A DNA stretch of 64,000 nucleotides. Source: Panorpa germanica (Eukaryota; Arthropoda; Insecta; Mecoptera; Panorpidae). The first letter of the stretch is position 1; each line of letters begins with the position of its first letter. Below the pieces are notes generated by a model, which had not been told where the DNA came from, ran no database searches, and worked only from the letters and a program-made list of their open reading frames with translations. Location: the NCBI GenBank assembly GCA_963678705.1, contig OY783203.1, forward strand, positions 46,996,347 to 47,060,346. The letters are read 5' to 3'. Below are positions 36,803-49,064 of this stretch, one piece after another. Both the position numbers and the translations under genes were made by a program.

Positions 36803-37064
36803 CCCAGTAAACATTTTGGAGCATTTTGGAGTCACTTTGACATCATATTGGAGATGCGTATGATTTTCTTGTCATGAAAGAGTTCATTTATAGTTCAGTT
36901 TCTCACAATCGTTCATATGAAATGTCTGTTTTATCAGCTACAGATGACGAAACCACTCCACCTGTCGGAATACAAATGAAGATAAAGTTGATGCGAACTA
37001 TAATTGAAGTGAAATAGTGATAGAAACGTCACAAAAAGGGACACTTCACCAAATGTTTACTGGG
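36803..37064 (+). mobile_element. Family H MITE, copy H1
   Basis: A 262-bp element with terminal inverted repeats CCCAGTAAACATTTTGG and, on the right, CCAAATGTTTACTGGG. It aligns with the reverse complement of 47259-47511 through its interior (GATGCGTATGATTTTCTTGT, ATGAAAGAGTTCATTTA, CAATCGTTCATA, AAGATAAAGTTGATGCGAAC). Flanks ATAAT and ATAAG match at 4 of 5 bases, suggesting but not proving a 5-bp duplication. It has no coding capacity. The superfamily is not assigned. Confidence 0.85.
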
Positions 37065-39827
37065 ATAAGACATTAATTAAGATTACATAAAGATTTTACG
37101 TCTTGTGTCCACAGAAATATAGGATGAAGCTTTGTCTGTAAACAACTTATAAACACGAGTAGTATTTTAAATAAAGAGATTAAATTAGTTTCATTGCTAA
37201 AGTCAATAAGGTTTTTTAGACTTTCTCTGCTTTCAAATATCTTCTTATAATCTTCAGGTATGTTACAGTTTTGTCTGTGAGATGAGTACTTGGAGCATTA
37301 AATATTAATTTGTTTTACTGTTAGTGAGCTGTGTATATATTGGTAAGCTAAATGTTTCATGTTTTACTAACTTTTTCAGCGCCAAAAAGGGTTGACAAGG
37401 TTGTTTTTTGAGAATATCTTCGTTTATATTGATTTTGTGATTAGACTTCATTGAAATGTATGTGCAACTAAATCTTTGATTAAACATTAATAAATAAAAA
37501 ACAACAGCTATTGTTTTCGCATGTAAGAGATTTATTTAAACTTTATGATTTTACGTAATTTTCGTTTGATTAAAGAGCGCTAGTTATTCATAGGTTTATT
37601 TAAGTTGCAATCTACGTGTAATTAAAATTTGCGAGTAACAACACTGATTTGAAGCTGTTTAAAGTTAAACCGAATCGATATAAAATAAAATTGAAACCGA
37701 TTCTTTGTAATAAAGTCAAAAGTCACAATCCAAACCAACAAGGGTAGCAAAAGAATAATAAAAATAAAAAGTACTAAAAATTTCAAATGCTGTTGCGGAA
37801 TATGGAAATCATCATAATTTTGTTTGTTGTGATGTTTTGTATCCTTTAATATTTACAAATATAATTTCTGATTCAATAAAATAAATAAAACGAGAGATAA
37901 TATTTTATGAAATAGAAGGGATCAGAAGAATGTAAAGATTCTGGATGCTGACGTTGTTTGTTGCATCGTGGAATCAAAATAAAACAAATTTAATGAGATT
38001 CAGTGGATCTTCAAGTACAAAGGCTTTGGTAGTTCGGTATGTTTTGTGTTCCGCTTGTTTTTAAAGCTAAATACGAGTATATAATGTAGTTACATCATGG
38101 GTGTTCACAGAGAATTGTCTAAGGGGCTTGGTAAGAACTCATCCAGATATACACTAGGCACGGAGTCGTATTTTTGTAATTCTTATAATTTCAATTAATC
38201 TTTAATGTAGCTTAATTTCTATTTAGTTGCAAGTTATTGTTTACTTGTATTAAATTCAATCAGATGAGCTAGAAATTGTTGTTTCCACGTCATAGCCTGC
38301 TGAGGTAACAACTAAAATTACAATCAGGACTTTCCGCAGCCTATTAACCTATTAACTGAACAGAATCTAGGATCTGTTAAAATTGAGGGATGAGTCGATG
38401 GGCACATCCCGCGCAAGACACTTTATTTTGACATACCTATCACTGAATGTCCTCTAAGCAAGACAGATTGTAATAATCTTTAGTAATCAAATAAAAAATT
38501 CATTTCAGAACTTCCTCGAGTGCACAGCTCAAGTATTTACTTCTGTAACACCCCGTTTACAAATTATGAAACTAATGGCGTCCATAAAAGCACAGTACAT
38601 GTCGATTTACATGCAGCATCTGAATCACAACATATACATTGTGAATATGTAATTATATTTATACTTGTATCGTATACCATGTAATGTATCCTACAGCTGT
38701 CGGATAACCCAGTTCGCTCGTTCGTTGGTTCGTTCGTTATTTATCGGATGTTCTGTTACGGTTTCAAACTTGTTACGGTTTTTGATTTACTTCGGTACCG
38801 GATAATGTCGCATCCGCATGAAGATATGTTATCAAACTTTCTCGAATATCATTAAATATTTACTTCATATTGCGACTGCTAACCAATATACTCATACAGA
38901 TACAGCGCGGGCGTACGAGGGCCAAAACGAGAATGTAAAGTCTACTGCCTCTAAACATTTACCATCTAAAAATAGATATTTAATATTAACTTTATAAGAG
39001 TAATTCACCGTAGAGATAATGGCATCGTACAATAAGTGGAACATCACATGAAGACATTACCCGACTGCAAAATGAACCTAAATTACAAAAAACTACTTTA
39101 AACTTTTAGAAATTGGTTTTTGTGTTCACGTTGATGAGTTTAGAATGAGCGTAAATATCTCACTGAAAATACTGAAGGTGGAACAACTACAAGTACAGAA
39201 TACAGCTCGTCAGGAGGCTGCAATCGTAGATTGTACAAAACTGGAGCACGGAGTTTAATAGTGCTGCTGCTGCTATTTCTATACAATAGCGAGGGTGTCC
39301 AACTTGATTTTGTTGAACATGTTTAACATTTAAAAAGTACACCAGATAATAAAAACTTTTCCTAAGAACTACGCCGTATTAAGTCATGCAATTGTGTGGT
39401 GCTTCCACGTACACAAGGATTTTGAAACAGTTATTATGCAAACTCATTGCCCATTGCCCGCATACATACTCGTATTAATATTCGACGGGCACAGAGGCTC
39501 TACATCATCTGACTTAACTTTGTTAAATCTATGGACCAAGAATAGTGACTTTCTTAGAAAATGTTATAGTGGAACTCCTCCAGCTATATTTGACATATTA
39601 AAGCCGTTTTCACACGAGGCGAATTGAATGGATCAGGGAAACTTAATTTAACGAAAGTTGAATATTACTTTAATATGTTTTTGTACACTCATGATATGTG
39701 TGCCTGTAGATCAGTTTCAAATGTTATTTTTACGATACCAATTCCGTCCGTTTCTCCGGTTCACTAAACCATTGCGTGTCTATCCATCTACCCAAAAAAA
39801 CATTTGCAAAAATATTTTGCACACTTA
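37065..39827. other. Non-coding tract
   Basis: AT-rich with no recognised ends. The 77-codon frame 39394-39627 has no known motif. A CGTTCGTTGGTTCGTTCGTT cryptic repeat lies near 38718. Confidence 0.55.
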
Positions 39828-40729
39828 GGGCCTTATTCTGTAAAGTATTTCCACCGGTGAAAAAATGTCATCGCTGTAAAATGACGTCACAAAAGCGATG
39901 ATTTTTTATTTAGTATTCTGTAAGAAATTTCCATCTATTTTATTTTTGTCGCTGGAAAAAAATCGACACGGAAAAATCGAATTTTTCATCGCTGTATTTT
40001 TGAGAACTGTCAAACAATTTGAACTATAATTTGAATTTCAGTTCAAATTTTTTAATACACAATATTCAAGTGAAAGTGTATTTTATTTAATTATTACTTA
40101 ATACGTATATAAGAATATTTATAAATGATAAGTATATAGTTAAATGATTTCGCATTTGCTGTAGTTTGAAAATTCTACGAAAAAGTAAAAAAAAAGGTAG
40201 TATTTATATGTATACATATGAATATATAAATATGAATATAGCAGAAAGTGAGGTTATGTTGTTTGTCAATTATTACTTCAGGTGAATTAGGGATTTCGTG
40301 GGATTACAAAATTGCTTTTTGACATAAATTGTGCATGGCCATTTAAAATTCTATTTATAATAATTATTTCACCACTGATTTTCCCGTTTTCCTTTTCGTA
40401 GATGCCATATTGACTTTTTTTAAATAGATTTTGACATGTATGAATTATATAAACAAATGTCACTTAAAATATTTTATATTTTTTCTATTTAATACTTTGT
40501 CGTGATTGGTGAAATATTATATAATTGATGATGTCGGAGAATACGTCATCAATACCAGTTTATACATTTTCACCGCTGTATACTTATAAGGGCGGTGGAA
40601 AATTTTGCATACAGAATACCACTTCAGATATTTTAAATACAGCGACCTTATTCGAGCGGTGAAAAAATTAAATATTTCCAACGCTGAAAAAAAAGGTCGA
40701 CTTTTTTAATAGTTACAAAATAAGGGCCC
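39828..40729. mobile_element. PIF/Harbinger-like MITE, 902 bp, TTA target duplication
   Basis: Left end GGGCCTTATTCTGTAA and right end TTACAAAATAAGGGCCC form inverted repeats and are flanked by TTA on both sides (39825-39827 and 40730-40732). A GGGCC-type end with a 3-bp TWA duplication is characteristic of PIF/Harbinger elements. A second inverted pair, GTATTCTGTA near 39921 and TACAGAATAC near 40609, lies about 100 bases inside each end. Short motifs of the form CATCGCTGT, CACCGCTG and AACGCTGAAAA recur in the outer 200 bases of both sides and may be transposase-binding sites. No frame of 60 codons occurs inside, so it is non-autonomous. Confidence 0.85.
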
Positions 40730-42440
40730 TTAGTGAATATTAAGCTTTAGAAAACCGAATTATACTAGTAAACATAATGTACAGTGTTTGTATATACTCG
40801 TACCTACATTTATGTTCATGTGAATTTCCCGAGATAAATGCAGAGGCGTGAATAGAGACGTGGGAAGACAACTGCATTGAATGCATGTCGTCGGTCGTCG
40901 GCAACGTGGCAGCGTGGCAGCGTGGCTCTTCGACTTTCCGAACATTTTATATTTATTTTTCAATATAAACCAGACAATTTATTAAAGATTTCACTACATG
41001 TAATTACTCGTTCCTTCAGTTTCCCGAACTGCAGAGTCTCGGTACTTTGTATGTCAAATAAAAATAAAAATACTTGCTGAATAAGTGCATAGAGCGTTCC
41101 CATATCCTGCTACCTTAGAGTATCCTTACTCCTAGCTAGAGCTCCTAACTCATGTAGCAGCGATTCAGCACAAAATAAAGTATAAAGAACGATCTTATAA
41201 TATATCATCGTTAGAGGGAGTTCTGCTGTTTATAAACTTTTCATTTTTGCGGTTCGGGTTTTTTCGTTTCCGCGCATTGACAGGGTAATAACATGACGTA
41301 ACGGATACTTATTCCTCGGTACATCCTATCTATCTATCTCTAGCGTTGGCGTTACCGATGGAACAGTCTGTTGTGTATTCTGGTGTGGTGGATACAAAGA
41401 GCATAGTTTTTCTGAAGCTGGCAGCACCGGCGGCGCTTCGGAAAACTCCTAACCTGTTAATACTACAGTGCTGACTGCCGCTACGGTGTTTTCTAAGTTT
41501 TCCCTCCTTCATCAGGTGTTCCTATAATGGTAGAAGGTTATTATTTTGTATTATAACTTTGTAATCAATTGTTCGCATAATTTATATTCCGTCTATCCTT
41601 ATTACTATCTTAATAAGACTGTAGTCTTCCCACAAGGTGTTGTACTTCTGTAATTTGGGATCTGGTGGCTCCAACTTTCATCATCCCCAGAATATTTGTT
41701 GAAACGCGTTCAAATCAAGTTATTTAACATCGTAATAAAATAAGCATAAATAAGACATTCAGCATCAAAATGCTGGAACTGGATTCTCGTATCTCACAAA
41801 CTGTTTACACTAATAAAAATTCTTACTGAGATGCGTGGAATATTTTATATTTTCTAAAAAGAATTTCCTCAATATTTAAAAGATATTTTCAAAGATTTAG
41901 AAATGTTTTAAAGTTGTATTTAAAGAATTCATAAGTATTAACAGTAGGAGCAATAACAAATAGAAGAAATGAACTTATAAGTTTTTAGGATTCCTAAATT
42001 TATGTGAAAGTTTTTTGAATATTTACACTTGCTAATGTTAATATTACAAGGTCTCTGTTTTGTTTACTTTATGAAACTTCATGGAATATTTGTGAGGAAC
42101 TCTTTTTCAACAGTTTTAGCAACCTATCAAAACCAACGCATTTCTTTAGATTCTTGTGAACTACTTTTTTGGGGATGGTTTTTGGTGTCACTTCGTATTG
42201 TGGATTTTGACAATAATTGGGGTAACGCAAATCCTCTCCTTGTTAATTGAGATCGCTCAAGCTGGCAATAAATATTTAGGGATAAATGAAGGATATCAAG
42301 TATCAAATCCAGCAACTGAATAGACAAGAATTTATTTCAAAACATTCAAGCCTGTATCCCTATGTTTTTGTTTGTTTAAAAGAGGAGGAGAGGAGAGTTC
42401 TTCAATGGATTACTTAATCTTTTATTTATTTTAAATACAG
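40730..42440. other. Non-coding tract
   Basis: Opposed short frames only. The best is a plus-strand frame with ATG at 41358 and stop at 41472 (38 codons, non-repetitive), overlapped by an antisense frame of 60 codons. Neither can be assigned. Confidence 0.5.
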
Positions 42441-42466
42441 TTTAGGTTTAGGTTTAGGTTTAGGTT
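42441..42466 (+). repeat. (TTTAGG)4 array
   Basis: Four perfect TTTAGG hexamers plus two bases. It is one base longer per unit than the canonical insect telomere unit TTAGG. Interstitial and short. Confidence 0.9.
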
Positions 42467-42689
42467 GAGACCTTGTAAGTTGCGGTGTTTAAGTAGGCAA
42501 AAACATTCAAGAAACATGAAACACTTTTACATCAATACGAGTCTATTTACTCAGCACTTTAAGATATAAAGCACAAAGAATCATTTAAATCAAAGTGAAA
42601 TCAAATACTTAAATGGGTTAAATAAATGAATTAAGCATTAAAGCCGTCTTGATATAATGCTCTGCGTTTGCGGTCTGCGTGATTCTGCA

Positions 42690-42726
42690 CTCCAGCTCCA
42701 GCTCCAGCTTCAGCTCCATCTCCAGG
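42690..42726 (+). repeat. (CCAGCT)n imperfect repeat
   Basis: Six or so CCAGCT/TCAGCT/CCATCT hexamers. Confidence 0.85.
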
Positions 42727-42870
42727 CTCTGGTTGAAGCTCTGCAGAATTAAATGAAAAACTTCACAACGACATTGTAATGCGCAGTTATACATAAGCCA
42801 TAGTAATTATTAGATTTTATACATGTCGCGAAAGATGATTAGTTCGTTGTACTGTAGCAGTAAGCTGCTC

Positions 42871-43230
42871 AAGGGTTGCCAACTGTTCTGTGTTGCCTCT
42901 GGAAATTTATTTCCGGATTCTTCACTTTTAAAAGAACACAGTTTTCTAATAAATACATATTTATAATAATATTTGCATACTACAAAAACGAGTATACGTA
43001 AAAAATGAATATTGCTCGGGGAAAATAATAAACAAAACAAAAATACTGAAGCATCATATTAAAATGCGGTTGATTTAAAAAAAAAACATTTTTTTTGTAA
43101 TTTCGTTTTAATTAAATAGTAAAATATGATAAATTTTTTATAACATTCCATCCCTCTCCTGTTAATTCATATTATTAACTTTGAGTTTCAAAAAGTTTCG
43201 GAATTTTTTCAGAAAAAGTTGGCAACCCTT
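42871..43230. mobile_element. MITE with AAGGGTTGCCAACT ends
   Basis: Left end AAGGGTTGCCAACTGTTCTG and right end CAGAAAAAGTTGGCAACCCT are inverted repeats with one small gap. The interior is AT-rich. A 76-codon minus frame (42810-43040) crosses the left boundary and is not a gene. Flanks do not give a clear target duplication, so the superfamily is left open. Confidence 0.72.
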
Positions 43231-43790
43231 CCTATACGAGTAGAACATAACACGATCCATCATGAGGTTACAACCTTAAAATTCGAGTATAAATGCAAAA
43301 AGTAGTATGAATTTTAATTACTGAGATGGGAATTTTAGTTGCTGTAAACTAAATCGTTCACCACCGCTCACCATGTACCGTGCTCCGTTGCCCGGGAACC
43401 GACGGCGACGGCGATGGCGACGGCTGCACTTGAGGAAAGCGCTGTCACACAATGAAGTCCATACAGACGCCGACTGAATTCACCCAGCAAATTCAAACAA
43501 TGCATAAAAAAGTGGAAGGAAACGAACTTATATTTAAAAAATGTGCAGAGTAAATATAAACATTGGATGTTAACTGTTGTAATTCTAAAGTTGCATCACG
43601 CTAAACACGCTTTGACGTAAAAAATTTCCGTGTTACATTAAATATTTAAGGTCAATATAATGTATGTAAATATTAACGTAATATTTATGTAAAGAAACAG
43701 TGAAAACACATACTCATGAACGCCACAGATGTCGCTATCGGAATAACGACCAACGCAGTTGATATCAATGAGTTTTTATTCATATTGTGA

Positions 43791-43980
43791 GGTTATAATA
43801 AAATTAGATAAAAAGGAATTGACAATTTATGGTAAATAATAAACTTTAAATGTCGTTTCTTCAAATTTCAGGTACGATTTAAGTTAAACAATGTAATTAT
43901 TAAAATATGTGTGTAAATTACCAAAATAAACTTCAAATTTCAGAAGCAACACATGAGTTTATTTAAAGCTTACAATTCCT
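43791..43980 (+). repeat. Dispersed repeat G, truncated copy G3
   Basis: Matches only the right part of G2: TTATAATAAAATTAGATAAA, AAGGAATTGACAATTTA, AATAATAAACTTTAAATGTC and the final TTACAATTCC. The left 150 bases of the family are absent and about 80 bases are inserted internally. A preserved right end with a missing left end is what 5' truncation of a retroelement would give. Confidence 0.75.
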
Positions 43981-44021
43981 AATAAAACTGGATAATCTTA
44001 TAAACCGGATCTTATAATAAG

Positions 44022-44049
44022 ATGTTGTGTATAATATTATATACAACAT
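44022..44049. repeat. 28-bp near-perfect palindrome
   Basis: ATGTTGTGTATAATATTATA followed by TACAACAT equals its own reverse complement except for one base pair (G opposite T, which would still wobble-pair in RNA). No spacer. Confidence 0.75.
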
Positions 44050-47000
44050 GAGTTAACGTTTTGTGTTTAGCGGGACGTATGTTTTTGTGATTTTATTAAT
44101 CCGAGGTAAATTCATTTTATGTTTAAAAAATGTTCGTTCTTTGAAACTTACAGGTACAAATAAGTACTATTCTTTTTAAATAATGGATTCTAAAGCAAAA
44201 ATAAACGATCACTAAAAGGAACATCAAAACTGTGAAGATGCGGTTTTAACAACTTTACAAGCAGCATCGTCACGTGGCGAGCTATATGCTAGACGAACTG
44301 TTTACACTTTACTTGCTCGTAGCTACTTTACTTATTTTCTATTTACAAGGCCATGTGCATTCAAACCACTTAAGAATACTCAATCGTTATTTTAATTGTA
44401 GAAAAAGCTTTCTAATTAAATGTTTAAATTACTATTTATTCTATTAAAGTGAGAAAACTGTGTAATGTGTATTGATGATGACAGTGGTGTATTGATAATC
44501 GTTCAAACCGCGTTTCCACGATTCAAGTTTAGTGGATCAACAAAATCGAACCTTTGTGCCAATGGAGCTGATCAACTTTTTAGACAGTTAAGAAAAATTG
44601 ACTTGACTAAAAATAACTTTTTGAGAAGTACCTACACCACTGCGCTCTGTAGTCTATGTTAGTAACTAATCCGTCAGATTACGTATCGCGGCTACTATGT
44701 AGCAGAAGCACAGTACATCTCTTAACAATACTCGTACGCTGTAATAGCTACCACCACCTGATATTATTCTAAGTGATGCATTTTGAATTAAGCAAGTTCA
44801 TATTGTAGTTTGTAAAGTAGAATCTATAAACATTGAGCAATTGCAGCTTTTATTACATGCATAACATATAAATAGAAAATTGTCAGAATCGTACCGAAGG
44901 GTCGGCAGAGTGGGCAACCAGGACCCCCAAAAATGTGTTCTGTTATGTTACATTATACATTTGATTTTGAGTGAGAATTAGCGTGGAAGGTAATTATGTC
45001 TATAAACTATTAATTTCGCGTGCATGTTAAATAACAAATCCCTTACGCTTAGGCTCAGTACTTCACTGGAAATAGTGTTCAATATTATTGTATTTTATTT
45101 ATAGGTTTCGTGATAGACTAGTTAGAGGGCTGAGGGCTAGAGGGCTAGACGGCTAGTGGGCTGCGGCTGGTGAGCTCTTCACTGTTTATGGTTAAAATAG
45201 TACCCTGCTGCTACTCTAACCCAGGTTGGTTGTTGTTTGTTGGAACACTGCACCGGCACCGACACCACACTACTTCCTGTTTTAAAGCAGTGGTAATGCA
45301 AACAGAATATCATAGATAGATTAATATCCACGCAGAGGTGTACTTGTGAACAGCGGATGGTGTTAAAGGTACCATAAATTAGTAGCATAGGAAAGTAATA
45401 GCACATGACAATGTATAGACTGAAAAATTCGGAAGGACCAAACCACTGATTATTTATTCCTTAACGGTAAGTACGGGCCTGCATCCGTTTATGTAAATAA
45501 TACGAGTACATAGATTTGCCGTATCAAATAGAGTTGTACACAATAACTTCATCCGTTAGATGTGCGAGTACGAGTGTACGGGTATGAATAGCTGTAGCAC
45601 GACTACAACTCACGAGCATATTTTATTTTGTTCTGTAGATTCATAAAATATTTATAGCATTTCTATTTATTGGGTAAAACCACTAGTTTTATTTACAAAA
45701 TAAAACTGATAATGGTCAATTTTAATAAACCTCACTAACTGTAATATAAACTGGGAGATTTACTAGTTTGAACATGTTCGTACAGTGCGAGTATATCAAC
45801 ATTATTGTTCGAGTATTAGACTATGTATGTATTTATTTAATGCTTTACGTAGGGTTTTGCATTCTTGTTTTATAATAAATCGTTCATATTTGCAATCCCC
45901 TTCATTTAAATTTTAATCTAATAACTCATCTTCCTTCTTCTACTCTTATCTTTTATCGTTCCCATTCCTTCACCTCTTCTCTGTACCGCTATCCTTCTTC
46001 TTCCTTCCCTTTTGAATCATTTTGTAGATCGACAACATCATAAAGAGGATTTGTTGTAAGTGTTTTCCAGTGAAGACGCAGTGGATAATTTCCGTGTTAT
46101 ACACTAGCCTAATATTCAGTTTCTCTATTTAGTATACAGTTTCGTAAAAATGTGTATTTGGTGAGCACGCACCTTAATAATTGTGACTACCATCTAATAT
46201 AATAAATACATTTTGATATTTATAACTCACCCAAGGCAATCTCATTTAAATTATACATGTGTATTAAATTTTATTATTATTTTCTTATAAGAAATATGGT
46301 TTTGACATCCTTTAACGTATATTGTGATACAAAATACTCATAAAAGTAGAAAGCAGAGAAATGTATACCAGAGAAAAAACCAAACCACCTTTTGAAGTTG
46401 CTCAAATCACAAATGAAAATGTGGAAAATAATAAAAATAAAATGATGTACTTTATATTTAATCTTTTCTGCTATTTTATTATTCCTTTTGAATTCATAAA
46501 ACAAAAAAAATTATTTCATTTGTTATATAAATACGAGGATTACTGGATTATAAATACCAAGAAATGTCTGGCGTTGTGGATTGTGTGCGTGGGTGTGTTT
46601 AAGGTAAAGTCCTGGACAATCCGAATTTAACCCTTCAACATCAGCGAGTAATGACATTCTCCTTAGATCAAAGATTTTGAATAATTATTAAAAACAAAAA
46701 CTTTGTCGTTTGCTGTGCAAAACACAATCAAACCATGTTTAATATAAAAGTTGTACACTACACATCTTTATAAAAAAAGGTATTATTATTACTTTTTACA
46801 AGTTCAAATTATAATTAAATTTGGTAGCTGACAAAGTTGCAAAAGTTAGAATAAATGTGTGTTAACATTATATAATTATAATTAAGTATAATTCATTATA
46901 TATAATGAAATTCAAACATACTTTTATGATGTACATGTATTATATACTTAAATTAAATTACAGCGAACTTAATGATAATGTGGCTGAACCGGATCTGAAA

Positions 47001-47258
47001 GCACTACAAATTAGTTGAAGGCAAATGAGGTTTTCTTTTACAATTACGTTACGTTTTTTACATAAACACTACAAAACATTTTAAACTTTTACGGTAATTT
47101 TTCGCCATTTACTGGAGACGATTCTAGATGATTATCTATCGGAGTATACTGGCGAGGTAATACTTTAAAATAACAAAAAAGGAACGTGTTTTGCTTCTTA
47201 AACACTTAATTAGATAACAAGTAATATAACAAACTAAAATCAATAGGTTAATGTTCTT
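44050..47258. other. Non-coding tract
   Basis: Contains a degenerate GGGCTAGA-type repeat (45121-45167) and several short frames. The 65-codon frame 44465-44662 is non-repetitive but has no recognisable motif. The opposed pair at 46277-46630 is AT-rich noise. Confidence 0.5.
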
Positions 47259-47511
47259 CTCAGTAAGCAATTTGGTTAGAAGTCCTATTTTGTGACGTTT
47301 CTATTACTATTGCACTCCAATTATAGTTCGCATCAACTTTATCTTCATTTGTATTCTGACAGGTGGAGAAGTTTCGCCATTTGTAGCCGATAAAATAGAT
47401 ATTTCCTATGAACGATTGTGAGAAACTAAACTGTAAATGAACTCTTTCATGACAAAAAAATCATACGCATCTTCAATATGATGGCAAAGTGATTCCAAAA
47501 TGTTTACTGGG
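47259..47511 (-). mobile_element. Family H MITE, copy H2
   Basis: Inverted relative to H1. Ends CTCAGTAAGCAATTTGG and CCAAAATGTTTACTGGG. Flanks TTCTT and TTATT differ by one base. It confirms the boundaries of H1 independently. Confidence 0.85.
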
Positions 47512-48613
47512 TTATTATCATGAATTCTCCTGATTACGAGAATAGCGATGTATGAGCTCAGCTGGTGTACTGATATATCGAGGTTTAGACGATAAACCTT
47601 AGATGCTTCTAGCTCTGATGTTACAGCATGATTGATTTAGAAATCGGTGCACTTTAAAGCGAGATAGTTTTCTAACTATCAGATAGAACTAACAATGGAA
47701 ATGCATTTCTCTCATAAATTACTTAAAACATAAGACAATTGAAATGTATTAATTAAAATAAATATAAAACAGTAACCCAGAATCTGTAATATTGATTTGT
47801 GAAACAAATCTATAGGCATGACAGTTTCTTATTGATATAGTATTAGTTTCCATTATCTGTCAATTTACAGATTAGGCTTTTAGAAATCTTGATATTTAAT
47901 TGTATCTCTGAAACTCATTATTTTTCTTATCTTGGTATTCTTACGAGAAAACATACTGCGTCTGGTTTACTTGGGGCACATAGCTGCAACAAATAATCTC
48001 CAGTGATAATAATGTAATTGAATCAAATAAAGCTCCGTGCAAAAGCTGAACTGGCTAGATCCGGCTCCGACAGACTACGCTAGCTGCACGATCTCCAACG
48101 AAACGCAGACTCCATTTGCGGGTGCGGAGAGTGTCATGGTGCCACACTGCATAGCACTTACTGCAATTGTGGTACACACTTAACTTGCTTCTGGTACAGT
48201 GGTACATTGGTACATTGATAGGATGGTACTCGTACCACTAAATTCCTTGCTATTTGTAACGGTTGTCCCATTAAGTAATGGCGTGACACGGGCTCGCTTG
48301 CAGTAACATTTATATTTACACTTACCAGACGTATTCACCTTGTAATGATCTTGAACAAATTATCTAATTGCGTAGTTACATCCAGAGCCGGCCCGAAAAA
48401 CTTGGAGCCCAATGCAAAGTTGGTTTGAGGTACAAAACATTGCTATGTATAAAGCAATTATTAAAAAATGTAAATTAATTAAGATCAATGCATGTAAAAT
48501 AAATAAAAATATTGACGGTGATTATTAAAAACGGCAGCAATTTGGTAAAAAGGAAAAAGTGAAAAAAATATTGTACAGTGAAGGGAAGAGGTGGATGGCG
48601 AAGGTAGAAAAAA

Positions 48614-48813
48614 GGAGCAAGGAAAGGGAAGGAATGGCAGAGTAGAAACAGGAGAGAGAGTAGCTGGAAGAGGGAAGCAGTAGGGGTTTAAATATGTGTT
48701 CTTTTGGGAGAAGTGAGAATGGTTAGATATAATAAGGATCACAAAAGTAATTAAGCACAATGATATGTAATTTAATGATTTAAGACAGAAGAATGTAGTG
48801 ACTAATGCATTAA
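48614..48813 (-). repeat. Dispersed repeat E, copy E2
   Basis: Reverse-complement match of E1. It lies inside the longest frame of the window (48485-48901 minus, 138 codons), whose Leu/Phe/Pro/Ser-rich product comes from the pyrimidine-rich repeat. That frame should not be annotated as a protein. GC-rich strings outside it (CAGAGCCGGCCCG at 48382, GTGCTCCGCCTCG near 48860) look like degraded hAT ends, so E2 may be the core of a roughly 500-bp hAT-like element. Confidence 0.75.
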
Positions 48814-49001
48814 AATAACAAATAATATTAATATTAAAAAGGGTGGCAATTTTAATTTTGTGCTCCGCCTCGAAAAAATTCGAGATCTTTAACATCAACA
48901 TATTTCAATATAAAGAGAATTGAATACGCCTAATTTAAACAATTTCTTTGAAGGGATTTAGGAGTGCTCTTCATTTTCGCGAATATCTCAATAAGCGAAC
49001 C

Positions 49002-49030
49002 GTGGTCGTGGTCGTGGTCGTGGTCGTGGT
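49002..49030 (+). repeat. (GTGGTC)n repeat
   Basis: Nearly five perfect hexamers. Confidence 0.9.
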
Positions 49031-49064
49031 GAAGGTAAGGCCATAAAGAGTGTATTTATTTAGG

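Noticed and set aside
41292-41474. Plus-strand frame considered as a THAP-type zinc finger (VVDTKSIVFLKL)
   Set aside because: The Cys and His residues that define the domain are absent, and an antisense frame covers the same bases.
43373-43477. 34-codon Arg-rich frame with a good ACCATG context
   Set aside because: The arginines come from a CGACGG repeat. It is too short to support without transcript evidence.
48485-48901. 138-codon minus-strand frame, the longest in the window
   Set aside because: It lies over repeat E, its Leu/Phe/Pro/Ser-rich product follows the pyrimidine-rich repeat strand, and E1 shows the same DNA without the frame.
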